Made by a program: the position numbers and the translations under genes
Shown: positions 19,395-27,148 of the stretch, in pieces
Position numbering within the stretch: position 1 is the first letter of the stretch
How the letters are laid out: each line of letters opens with the position of its first letter
NCBI GenBank assembly: GCA_034437275.1
Contig: DAOTUD010000005.1
Location: 25,251-89,250 of the forward strand
Source of the DNA: TC-15 sp034437275
GTDB taxonomy: Bacteria; Chloroflexota; Anaerolineae; Aggregatilineales; Aggregatilineaceae
Direction: 5' to 3'
DNA length: 64,000 nucleotides
Notes under the pieces: model-generated
The model's input: the letters and a program-made list of their open reading frames with translations, nothing else
What the model was told of the DNA's origin: nothing
Databases searched by the model: none

Positions 19395-20357
19395 ATGGCT
19401 GCCAAACTCGCCGTCGTTATCGTCTCGTGGAACACGCGCGATCTCACACTCGAAGCGCTGCGCACCCTGTACCAGGACCTGGAGGCGCATGGTCCGCTGG
19501 CTGAGGTGTGGGTGGTCGATAACGCCTCGACCGATAGGTCAGCCGAGGCAATCCAGCACTTTTTCCCCCAGACGACCCTGATCGCCAGCGAAACGAACCT
19601 GGGTTTTGCGGGCGGCAACAATCACGCGCTGCGGCTGATGGGTTTCGACGACCGGCCCGGCCAGTCTGCTGCCGATCTGCCGCACGCGGTCTACCTGCTG
19701 AACTCCGACACCCGCACGCAGCCCGGCGCAACCCGCGCGCTGTACGATGCGCTGTTTGCGCTGCCCAAGGCCGGCGTGGTGGGGGCGCGGCTGTCCTATG
19801 GCGATGGATCGTTCCAGCACAGCGCATTTCACTTTCCGGGCTTGCGCCAACTGCTCGTCGATCTGTTCCCGGTGCCGGGGCGGCTGCACGAATCGCGTTT
19901 CAATGGGCGTTACGCGCGGCAGCAATACGCCAGCGGCGTGCCGTTCCCGGTCGATCATACCTTAGGGGCGACGATGATGCTCCGCCGCGAGGTGATCCAG
20001 CAGACCGGCCTGTTTGACGAGGCGTACTTTATGTACTGCGAGGAGATCGACTGGAGCCTGCGTATCCGTCGGGCAGGTTGGGAAATCTACTGCGTGCCGG
20101 AGGCGCATGTGATCCATCTCGGCGGGCAGAGCACCGGGCAAGTGCGCTCGCAGAGCGTGGTGAACCTGTGGCGCAGCCGGTTCAAGCTGTTCGAAAAACA
20201 CTATTCGCGCCCCAGGCGTATCCTGGCCCGCTGCTTCGTCCGGTGGGGGATGCACTGCCAGATCAGGCAGGCCCGGCGCGCCTATCGCAGCGGCGACCTG
20301 TCGCACGAGGACCGCGATGCTTTGATCGCGGCTTACCGGGAAGTGCAGCGCTTATGA
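19395..20357 (+). CDS. Family 2 glycosyltransferase (rhamnosyltransferase-like)
   Basis: A 320-residue GT-A fold enzyme. The nucleotide-sugar site reads LAVVIVSWNTRDLTLEALRT at the N-terminus, VVDNASTDRSAEAI near residues 38-51 and FAGGNNHALRLMG near 76. The metal-binding variant of the DxD motif is NSDTRTQPGA near 102. The acceptor region has PFPVDHTLGATMMLRREVIQ and the ED-type catalytic motif YFMYCEEIDWSLRIRRAGWE. This is the layout of WbbL-type rhamnosyl transferases. No membrane helix is seen. Its TGA overlaps the ATG of the next glycosyltransferase (ATGA), so the two are co-translated and probably act on one glycan. The acceptor cannot be told. Confidence 0.92.
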   Translation: MAAKLAVVIVSWNTRDLTLEALRTLYQDLEAHGPLAEVWVVDNASTDRSAEAIQHFFPQTTLIASETNLGFAGGNNHALRLMGFDDRPGQSAADLPHAVYLLNSDTRTQPGATRALYDALFALPKAGVVGARLSYGDGSFQHSAFHFPGLRQLLVDLFPVPGRLHESRFNGRYARQQYASGVPFPVDHTLGATMMLRREVIQQTGLFDEAYFMYCEEIDWSLRIRRAGWEIYCVPEAHVIHLGGQSTGQVRSQSVVNLWRSRFKLFEKHYSRPRRILARCFVRWGMHCQIRQARRAYRSGDLSHEDRDALIAAYREVQRL

Positions 20358-21097
20358 GTGAGCCGTTAGCCGCTGTCATCCTCACACTCAATGAGGAAAA
20401 GCATATCACCGACTGCATCGCCAGCGTGGAATGGGCCGACCGTGTAGTCGTGTTCGATGCCTTCAGCGTGGATCGCACGGTGGAGCTGGCCGAAGCCGCC
20501 GGGGCAGATGTCATCCAGCACGCTTTCGAAAACTACGCGGCCCAGCGCAACGCGGCCTTAGCCGCCGTCGATGCAGAGTGGATTCTGTTCGTCGATGCCG
20601 ACGAGCGCTCCAGCCCGGCCCAGGCCCACGAGATCCGCCGCCTGATCGCTGCCGGTGAGCACAACGGCTACTGGATTCCCCGCCATAACTACATTTTCGG
20701 CAAACTCACGCGGCATACCGGCTGGTATCCAGATTACCAGATGCGGCTGCTGCGGCGCAGCAAAGCCCGCTACGATCCCGAGCGCCAGGTCCATGAACTG
20801 GTTCTGCTTGACGGGGAGGCGGGCCATCTACAGACGCCGTTTGTGCACTACAATTACGACAACGTCGCGCAGTTCGTGCACAAGCAGCGCCGCTATGTGG
20901 CCTATGATGCGCGCATGCTTAAAGAGCAGGGAATTCGCCCGCGCCCGCATAAGTTCATCACGCAACCGCTGCGCCATTTCGTGTGGCGTTTCATCGCGCT
21001 GCGCGGCTACCGGGACGGGCTGCACGGGCTGCGGCTCAGCGTGCTGATGGCGTGGTACGAGTTGCAGAAATACATCCACCTCGCCCGGATGGACTAG
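20354..21097 (+). CDS. Family 2 glycosyltransferase (KdtX/WaaE-like)
   Basis: A 247-residue enzyme with PLAAVILTLNEEKHITDCIA at residues 4-23, the signature of the WaaE/KdtX-type GT2 branch. VVVFDAFSVDRTVELAEAAG and WILFVDADERSSPAQAHEIR (the DxDE metal motif) follow. Further on come IPRHNYIFGKLTRHTGWYPD and RQVHELVLLDGEAGHLQTPF, typical of that branch. The C-terminal part is basic and amphipathic, suggesting membrane association. The true start is the ATG at 20354 overlapping the upstream stop. Its TAG stop shares a palindromic CTAG with the stop of the convergent gene. This is a monoderm-like genome, so a lipopolysaccharide role is unlikely; a cell-wall glycan or lipid glycosylation role is more plausible. 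Confidence 0.9.
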   Translation: MSEPLAAVILTLNEEKHITDCIASVEWADRVVVFDAFSVDRTVELAEAAGADVIQHAFENYAAQRNAALAAVDAEWILFVDADERSSPAQAHEIRRLIAAGEHNGYWIPRHNYIFGKLTRHTGWYPDYQMRLLRRSKARYDPERQVHELVLLDGEAGHLQTPFVHYNYDNVAQFVHKQRRYVAYDARMLKEQGIRPRPHKFITQPLRHFVWRFIALRGYRDGLHGLRLSVLMAWYELQKYIHLARMD

Positions 21098-22239
21098 GAC
21101 TGCATTTTGCGGCGCAGCGTGATCACATCCGCCAGCGCATACAATCCACCGGACACCACGCCGTGCCCCCCCAACAGCACCGGGATGCGCGCGTTGGCGG
21201 CAGCCTCGGTGAAGGCGCGCAGCCATTCATCGTCGATATGCTCCACCTGGTATAGATCGGAGGCATAGCGATCGGCGTCGCCGGGGTAATGCCCGCTGGC
21301 GGCCATCAGCACCCGCGTGTCGATGATGGCGGCATCGGCCAACTGTGCCAGTTCATCGAAGAAGGCCTCCGGCCCCAGCACGGCCAGCATCCGCCCGATC
21401 AGGGAATGGACCTCGCCGCGTGCCAGCCGTTCGGCGGCAACCATGCCACGCTCCTCAGAATAGGCCCGAATCCAGCATTGTGTCGCCTTGCTGAGCGCCT
21501 GCCACGCCAACGGGGAGATGCGCCCGAACAGCGCCAACCGGCTGCCGTCCCGCGCAGCCACGTCGATGATCTGCTCGACCGGGATGTGGTCGAGCGCCGG
21601 ATCGCGCAGCGCCTCGGCCAGATGCGGCGGGCATTCCGGGTGGTGGCGCACAATCGCCAGGTCGGACGGGGTGTCCAGGTCCATGCTCGATGCGGGGCGC
21701 ACACCGGACAAGACACGCACGTCAAAATCCCAGTTTTGCTGGAGCATCCAGGCCAGGCTGTTGTCCCGATCCGCCTGGCGGATGATGGGCAGGGCGTCCT
21801 GGCTGTGGCTGATGCCGATCCAGTCGCTGGAGTGCAGGTTGTTGGTCAGCGCGATGTTATCGGGGATTTTGGAGTCGCGCGCATAGGCCGACTGGTAGAG
21901 CATGCCGTGCATCAGCCCCACCATTTCGGTGTTGAGCAGCGGGGCGCTGCCCGCCCCAAAGTAGATCACCGGGGAAACGTTGTGCGTCTCGATGATCCCG
22001 GCCAGCCGTTGGCCGAAATGGAAAGGCTCCTGGTCCTCGTCACAGATCAGGGGTTGCAGCATGTCCGGCAGCCACGCCAGGTCTGGCCCGGCCAGGATGA
22101 CGGGCTGAATCCCCTGGGCGTTCAGCACGTCGAGCAGGTCCAGCACCGCCGCCTGCATGGCGCGCTCGACCAGTTGCTCCTGGGGCGTAGTGCCTTTCTT
22201 GCCGACCAGAATGGCCGCCCCAACAGTTTCTAATTGCAT
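21094..22239 (-). CDS. MobA/CofC-like nucleotidyltransferase-fold protein, function unknown
   Basis: A 381-residue cytosolic protein. The N-terminal half has a Rossmann-like layout: GAAILVGKKGTTPQEQLVER, IQPVILAGPDLAWLPDML and SPVIYFGAGSAPLLN. It then has SSMDLDTPSDLAIVRHHP, which closely resembles the DIDTPEDL motif after the active site in CofC/MobA-like nucleotidyltransferases. The usual N-terminal GxGxRxG loop is not evident, so catalysis is uncertain. The C-terminal third (RMLAVLGPEAFFDELAQLAD, ALLDTR-like region, HGVVSGGLYALADVITLRRK) looks like a separate helical or Rossmann module. The ATG at 22239 has AAGGACAG upstream. It follows the hpf terminator, so it may have its own promoter. 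Conserved hypothetical is the safest label. Confidence 0.6.
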   Translation of the reverse strand: MQLETVGAAILVGKKGTTPQEQLVERAMQAAVLDLLDVLNAQGIQPVILAGPDLAWLPDMLQPLICDEDQEPFHFGQRLAGIIETHNVSPVIYFGAGSAPLLNTEMVGLMHGMLYQSAYARDSKIPDNIALTNNLHSSDWIGISHSQDALPIIRQADRDNSLAWMLQQNWDFDVRVLSGVRPASSMDLDTPSDLAIVRHHPECPPHLAEALRDPALDHIPVEQIIDVAARDGSRLALFGRISPLAWQALSKATQCWIRAYSEERGMVAAERLARGEVHSLIGRMLAVLGPEAFFDELAQLADAAIIDTRVLMAASGHYPGDADRYASDLYQVEHIDDEWLRAFTEAAANARIPVLLGGHGVVSGGLYALADVITLRRKMQS

Positions 22240-22258
22240 AAGTCTGTCCTTAATGAAC

Positions 22259-22290
22259 AAAAAGGCCGGAGACAACCTCGCGTCCCCGGC
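22259..22290 (-). terminator. Intrinsic terminator downstream of hpf
   Basis: GGCCGGGGAC and GTCTCCGGCC on the minus strand (22263-22272 and 22281-22290, one G-U pair) form a stem followed by CTTTTGTT-like sequence. It lies 20 bases past the hpf stop. Confidence 0.75.
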
Positions 22291-22310
22291 CCCAAGCGAC
22301 TCGTCATAAC

Positions 22311-22886
22311 TTAGCTCAAATCTGGTTCCAGCACGCCATAATTGCCGTCTTCGCGGCGGTAAAGCACGCCCACCTGAGCCGTCTCGGCGTTGTAGAAGAC
22401 AAAGAAGCTGTGCCCGAGCAGTTCCATCTGATCGATGGCTTCTTCTTCGCTCATCGGGATCAGCGGCACCCGTTTACGGCGCACAATTAAGGATTTGTCT
22501 TCTGCCTCGGTTTCCTCCTCTTCGAACGGCAGGGGGGCCATCGCAGCCAGTTCAGTTTCGGACGGGGCAAACCGGCCCTCGCGCCGCTTGCGTTTCCCTT
22601 TATAGCGCTGAATCTGGCGGTACATTTTGTCGAGCGCGACATCGAGCGCAGCATAAATATCGGGCTGCTGTTTTTCCTCGGCCCGCAGAATAACGCCCTG
22701 GGTATTGCGCAAGGTCAACTGTGCAACACCTTGATCCCCACCTTGACGACGTTTTTCAATGGAAAGGTCTACACGCACTTCCTGGATATTAGGCAAATAC
22801 CGGTCCAGTTTGCTGACTTTCTTTTCCACATGCTCCTGTAGACGGTCGGTCACATCAATATTACGTGCGTGAATTTTCAGATCCAT
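22311..22886 (-). CDS. hpf: Long-form ribosome hibernation promoting factor
   Basis: A 191-residue long HPF. Residues 1-100 form the S30AE domain (MDLKIHARNIDVTDRLQEHV, then RVDLSIEKRRQGGDQGVAQL). A charged linker follows (KRKRREGRFAPSETELAAMA and an EEEETEAEDK stretch). The C-terminal dimerisation domain is IVRRKRVPLIPMSEEEAIDQ continuing to LLGHSFFVFYNAETAQVGVL. The long form drives 100S ribosome dimers through its C-terminus in stationary phase. The start at 22886 is supported by AAGGAG and by homology; the longer open frame extends into the comF gap. It is the last gene before a good terminator, with comF and the Tad genes upstream in the same direction. Confidence 0.95.
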   Translation of the reverse strand: MDLKIHARNIDVTDRLQEHVEKKVSKLDRYLPNIQEVRVDLSIEKRRQGGDQGVAQLTLRNTQGVILRAEEKQQPDIYAALDVALDKMYRQIQRYKGKRKRREGRFAPSETELAAMAPLPFEEEETEAEDKSLIVRRKRVPLIPMSEEEAIDQMELLGHSFFVFYNAETAQVGVLYRREDGNYGVLEPDLS

Positions 22887-22950
22887 TTGAGCTTTCTCCT
22901 TGACTCCGAGCGCAGCAAAAAAGCTACTGTGCTGGTGCGGATTTGCATCC

Positions 22951-23664
22951 TCATGGCGCGCCGGTCGCCCCGGCCACCGCCATCCCATACACATGGGTGG
23001 CACCAGCCGAACGCAACGCCTGCGCACATGCGGCCAGGGTTGCGCCCGTCGTAATGACATCATCTACGAGCAGCACACGCTGTCCCCCCACAATCTCCGC
23101 ATCGGCCCAAAAAGCGCCTGCAACGTTCGCCTGGCGCTCGTGGGCATTTAGATCAACCTGGCTGGGGGTGTGTCGGATGCGCGTGATGGCCGTAGGCGAC
23201 AACTTCCACTCCTTTGCATAGGCTATATGATGACTTAACAACATAGCCTGATTATACCCGCGTTCGCGTAGACGGGTAACATGCAGGGGCACCGGCACAA
23301 CCACATCGACCGGCCACTGCACATCTGCGATCATCTCCACCAGCAGCCTTCCCAGGGGGGCAGCCAGGCGTGTTTGTTTCTCATATTTCAGGGCGTGGAT
23401 AGCCGCCCGGATGGCGCCGGCAAACTCCCCGCGCACCAGCGCCCCATCGAGGGCCGGGTAGGTGCGCTGTGGGTAAGGCGTGATATCAGACAGACAACGT
23501 GAACACAAAAAGCTCCCTACACGCCCGCAGTACACACAATGTGGCGGGAAGACTAAATCGAACGCCACAGTCAGCGTTTGATGTGCAAGGAGCTGGACAC
23601 GGTTCCACCAGGACAAGCCCTCGTGCGCCTGGGGACCGTGCTGCATTAGTTTGGTTGTGCTCAA
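22951..23664 (-). CDS. comF: ComF family phosphoribosyltransferase-like protein
   Basis: A 237-residue ComF-type protein. The N-terminal zinc ribbon is PHCVYCGRVGSFLCSRCLSD (two CxxC pairs near residues 42-60). The phosphoribosyltransferase domain follows, with VVVPVPLHVTRLRERGYNQA and the PRPP loop VLLVDDVITTGATLAA near 208-223. ComF is required for DNA uptake in competent bacteria, probably in ssDNA handling. Its position three bases after tadC suggests it is transcribed with the Tad pilus genes, which would be consistent with a role in DNA uptake or simply operon convenience. There is no reason to suspect damage. Confidence 0.93.
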   Translation of the reverse strand: MSTTKLMQHGPQAHEGLSWWNRVQLLAHQTLTVAFDLVFPPHCVYCGRVGSFLCSRCLSDITPYPQRTYPALDGALVRGEFAGAIRAAIHALKYEKQTRLAAPLGRLLVEMIADVQWPVDVVVPVPLHVTRLRERGYNQAMLLSHHIAYAKEWKLSPTAITRIRHTPSQVDLNAHERQANVAGAFWADAEIVGGQRVLLVDDVITTGATLAACAQALRSAGATHVYGMAVAGATGAP

Positions 23665-23667
23665 ATT

Positions 23668-24606
23668 TTAGAAATTCCCAACGACGCCGGTTTCCTTCAA
23701 AATAACGATAGATGGCCCCAGCAGCACGATCCACAGCGACGGGAAGATCAGCAGCACCATCGGGATCATCATCTTGACCGGGGCCTGCTGCGCTTTTTCC
23801 TGGGCGCGCTGCCGCCGCTTGACACGCATCTGGTCCGACTGGATGCGTAGAATCTTGGCGACGCTCACACCCAACTGCTGCGCCTGGATCAGCGCGGCGA
23901 CAAAGCTGGTGACGTCGGGCACATCCATGCGCTGCGACATATCGCGCAGGGCTTCCTCGCGCCGCTTGCCAAGCTGAATCTCTTGCAAGACGCGGCCAAA
24001 GGCAATCGACAGGTCGTCGTCCCACTTTTCGTACACTTTGCCCATCGCCTGCTCGAACCCCAGGCCAGCCTCGACACAAATCGTCAGCAGGTCGAGCGCG
24101 TTGGGCAGCGACTTCACGATGCTGTCCTGGCGACGGCTGATCTGCCCTTTGAGCTGCAGCATGGGCAGATAGTAGCCCAGCAGCACGCCGCCGATGGTGC
24201 CCAGCACCCCTTTGGTGACACCCCAATCGGTCACGAAGAAGAACAGGAAGAACGCCCCTACCCCCAGCGCCAGCGTCATGACGATCCGCTGGCCGAAAAA
24301 GGTCATCGGGTCCATCGTCTCGGACTTGCCGGCCAGTTCAAGCTGGTGCCGAACCTCGCCGATCTGGTTCTCTGGGGTGAATTTCAAGGCGAAGCCAGCC
24401 AACGCCTTGTACATGGGGATGATGACACGCTCGCGCGTGCCGATAGACAGCTCCAGTTCTTCCAATGATTCAGGCAGTTCGCGGTCACCATATTCTTGCA
24501 GGCGTTTTTCGAGCGGGTCTTCGTCAAAGTCCGCCCGCGCGCCGATGATGACCAGGCCACCGACCAGTACAACAACAATTCCAACCAGGATCAGGATGGG
24601 AAGCAC
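23668..24606 (-). CDS. tadC: Tad/type II secretion F-domain membrane protein (TadC-like)
   Basis: A 312-residue inner-membrane platform protein. An N-terminal membrane helix (residues 1-24, LPILILVGIVVVLVGGLVII) is followed by a cytosolic loop, two helices near 105-150, and the T2SSF domain. That domain has KSLPNALDLLTICVEAGLGF and FGRVLQEIQLGKRREEALRD near 180-225, then a final pair of helices. The order N-terminal helix plus one GspF domain fits TadC, the partner of TadB. The pair probably forms the assembly platform on which CpaF ATPase acts. Its start lies 16 bases after the tadB stop. Confidence 0.9.
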   Translation of the reverse strand: MLPILILVGIVVVLVGGLVIIGARADFDEDPLEKRLQEYGDRELPESLEELELSIGTRERVIIPMYKALAGFALKFTPENQIGEVRHQLELAGKSETMDPMTFFGQRIVMTLALGVGAFFLFFFVTDWGVTKGVLGTIGGVLLGYYLPMLQLKGQISRRQDSIVKSLPNALDLLTICVEAGLGFEQAMGKVYEKWDDDLSIAFGRVLQEIQLGKRREEALRDMSQRMDVPDVTSFVAALIQAQQLGVSVAKILRIQSDQMRVKRRQRAQEKAQQAPVKMMIPMVLLIFPSLWIVLLGPSIVILKETGVVGNF

Positions 24607-24622
24607 GTATCACCCTCCTGTG

Positions 24623-25603
24623 CTAATAGTCGATCTTTACGATTTTTTGAATGACGGCAGCGCCGGTGCCGATCAGGGCCAACCCACATCCGAGCATCGG
24701 CCAGCCACACATGCGGTCCTGGACCATCATCCCCATGTAGTTGGGGCTGATGACATACAAGAATATGGTCAGGATAATCGGCAGCATGGAGATGATCCAC
24801 CCGGTGATGCGTCCCTGTGACGTCAACACCCGAATTTCGCCGTCCAGCTTGACGCGATCGCGAATGGTGTGGCCAATCGCTTCGAGGATCTCGGCCAGAT
24901 TGCCACCAACCTCGCGCTGAATGTTAACGGCGGTGTTGACCAGCTCCATATTCTCATCGGGCATACGCTCGATGAGGTGCTCGAGGGCGGTTTGCATTGG
25001 GATGCCCAACTGCACCTCTTGTACGACGCGCTGGAATTCGGTCCCGGTCGGCTCAGCCGCCTCCTTGGCGATGGCCTCCATCGCCTGCAGCACCGAATAG
25101 CCCGACCGCAGCGCATTCACCCACAGTGACAGCGTGTCTGGCAGTTGGTCGCCAAATGAATGCAGCCGCTTGGACTGTTTGCGCGCGACATAAAAACGCG
25201 GGAAAAACAGCCCGGCGACCCCGGCGACCACCCCCAGAATCGGGGTGCCAAAGATAAAGGTCCCCAGCACGGCAGAGCCAATGCCAGAGATTACGTGCAA
25301 GGCTAGATATTCAGATACGGTCAGCTTGAGGTCGGCGCGTGCCAACTGGATCCGCCACTTCTTGGCAAAGCCCCGGTCGGCCAGCATCGCATCCAACTGC
25401 CGCGCCACAACGCTCGGCTCGTCAATTGGTTCTGCGTCCTCCATGCTGTCGAAGTCAGTTAATAAGCTGCCCTGTTCATCGGAAGCATAGCGGCCTAACC
25501 GCGCCTCAATATCGGTATCTCGATCGCTACGGATGCTTGAGATCCCAATGAACAAAATGATGATAGCTAGCACGCCAGCGATACCAGCAATTATCAGTTC
25601 CAT
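24623..25603 (-). CDS. tadB: Tad/type II secretion F-domain membrane protein (TadB-like)
   Basis: A 326-residue platform protein. It starts with a signal-like helix (MELIIAGIAGVLAIIILFIG) and an acidic stretch with SSIRSDRDTD. A pair of helices lies near 110-150, then the GspF motifs DTLSLWVNALRSGYSVLQAM and FQRVVQEVQLGIPMQTALEH, with VNTAVNIQREVGGNLAEILE characteristic of TadB. Two C-terminal helices close the protein. It pairs with the adjacent tadC for Flp pilus assembly. Its start is about 100 bases downstream of the cpaF stop, with CpaF, CpaE and CpaB upstream in the same direction. Confidence 0.92.
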   Translation of the reverse strand: MELIIAGIAGVLAIIILFIGISSIRSDRDTDIEARLGRYASDEQGSLLTDFDSMEDAEPIDEPSVVARQLDAMLADRGFAKKWRIQLARADLKLTVSEYLALHVISGIGSAVLGTFIFGTPILGVVAGVAGLFFPRFYVARKQSKRLHSFGDQLPDTLSLWVNALRSGYSVLQAMEAIAKEAAEPTGTEFQRVVQEVQLGIPMQTALEHLIERMPDENMELVNTAVNIQREVGGNLAEILEAIGHTIRDRVKLDGEIRVLTSQGRITGWIISMLPIILTIFLYVISPNYMGMMVQDRMCGWPMLGCGLALIGTGAAVIQKIVKIDY

Positions 25604-25705
25604 ATCACACTGGCCTCCTCTCCCACACTTACATTCATTGTACCATTAAATTTGACGTGGAGTGCCCACGGGTTGCGCGGGCACTCCCTGACGCGGTCGT
25701 GTCCG

Positions 25706-27109
25706 CTAGCTGTAGCGTGATGTTCCAATACCAAATACCTGCGGTGGCAGGTGGATCCCCGACGCCTCGATCTTGTCGATGAACTTGGGGCGCAGCCCGG
25801 TGGGCCGGATACGACCGATCACCTTGCCGGCTTCGATGCCCGTCTGTTCGAACTCGAAGATATCCGACATCGTGATCACGTCGCCTTCCATGCCCTGGAT
25901 TTCGGTGATCTTCACGATCTTACGTGTGCCGTCGCGCATACGGCTTTGGTGCACGATGAGATCGATGGCTGCTGCCACCTGCTCGCGGATAGCGCGCACC
26001 GGCAGGTCTAACCCGGCCATCAAGCACATCACCTCCAGACGGGACAGCGTATCGCGCGGGCTGTTGGAGTGGGCCGTGGTCAGCGAGCCTTCGTGCCCGG
26101 TGTTCATCGCCTGCAACATGTCCAGCGCCTCACCGGCACGGCACTCACCCACGACGATCCGGTCGGGACGCATACGCAGCGAGTTCACCACCAGGTCCTG
26201 GATGGAGATTGCGCCGCGCCCCTCGATGTTCGCCGGGCGGCTCTCCAGGGATACCACGTGCTCCTGCCGAAGCTGAAGCTCCGCTGCGTTCTCGATGGTG
26301 ACAATGCGCTCGTCGTTCGGGATGAAGCTGGAAAGCACGTTGAGCAGCGTCGTCTTCCCCGAGCCGGTACCGCCGGAGACCACGATGTTGAGCTTGCCGA
26401 TCACCGAGGCCCGTATGAACTCGGCGATCTCTGGGGTCAACGTCCCAAACCGGATCAGGTCTTCGATGGTGAACGGTTTGCGCGAGAACTTACGGATGGT
26501 GATCGTGGGGCCGCACAACGCAATGGGCCGGATTACGGCATTCACACGGGACCCGTCGTGCAGGCGGGCGTCCACAGTCGGCGAGCTTTCGTCGATACGG
26601 CGGCCCAGCGGCGCGACGATACGATCCAGGACGCGCAGCACGTGGTCCTCATCTTCGAACGTGACATTGGAGCGCGTCAGGTTACCGTCGCGCTCGATGT
26701 ACACATTCTTGGGACCGTTGACCATGATCTCCGTGATCGAGTCGTCGGCCAACAGCGGTTCCAGCGGCCCGAGGCCCAGAATTTCGGCGACAATGGCCTC
26801 AAACAGGCGCTGCCGTTCGGCCCGGGCCAGCACGATGCTTTCTTCCGACAAGATGGTAGTAAAGAGTTCTTCAATCGTTGCCCGGACTTCTGGTGAGTGC
26901 GGGTCAACGCTGGTATCCAATTCGGCCAGTAGTTTGTTCTGCACACGGACTTTCAAATCGACGTAGCTGCTGCCGGATGATGCCCCCCCGCTTCCGGGAG
27001 CCGAAGAGGGGACTTGCGTGCGCCGGCTGCGCATTTGGGACAGTTTCGATTCGTCTGTTTCGTCGCCGCCGCCTTCGCCGCCACGCTCGATACGTCTTAA
27101 CAATGACAT
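25706..27109 (-). CDS. cpaF: Flp pilus assembly ATPase CpaF/TadA
   Basis: A 467-residue secretion ATPase that powers pilus extrusion. The N-terminal domain includes LGPLEPLLADDSITEIMVNG (residues 113-132), the CpaF-type N2 signature. Walker A is GGTGSGKTTLL at 246-256. The conserved Glu box FIPNDERIVTIENAAELQL follows at 262-280. The Walker B/His region spans VVGECRAGEALDMLQAMNTG and the H-box EGSLTTAHSN. The first 50 residues are Arg/Gly/Ser-rich and disordered. Its length and motifs put it in the Tad clade rather than PilT or PilB. It sits in the run cpaB-cpaE-cpaF-tadB-tadC-comF. Confidence 0.96.
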   Translation of the reverse strand: MSLLRRIERGGEGGGDETDESKLSQMRSRRTQVPSSAPGSGGASSGSSYVDLKVRVQNKLLAELDTSVDPHSPEVRATIEELFTTILSEESIVLARAERQRLFEAIVAEILGLGPLEPLLADDSITEIMVNGPKNVYIERDGNLTRSNVTFEDEDHVLRVLDRIVAPLGRRIDESSPTVDARLHDGSRVNAVIRPIALCGPTITIRKFSRKPFTIEDLIRFGTLTPEIAEFIRASVIGKLNIVVSGGTGSGKTTLLNVLSSFIPNDERIVTIENAAELQLRQEHVVSLESRPANIEGRGAISIQDLVVNSLRMRPDRIVVGECRAGEALDMLQAMNTGHEGSLTTAHSNSPRDTLSRLEVMCLMAGLDLPVRAIREQVAAAIDLIVHQSRMRDGTRKIVKITEIQGMEGDVITMSDIFEFEQTGIEAGKVIGRIRPTGLRPKFIDKIEASGIHLPPQVFGIGTSRYS

Positions 27110-27148
27110 TGCACAACCTCCTCAATGTGTTCGATTACGTCGTCTACC

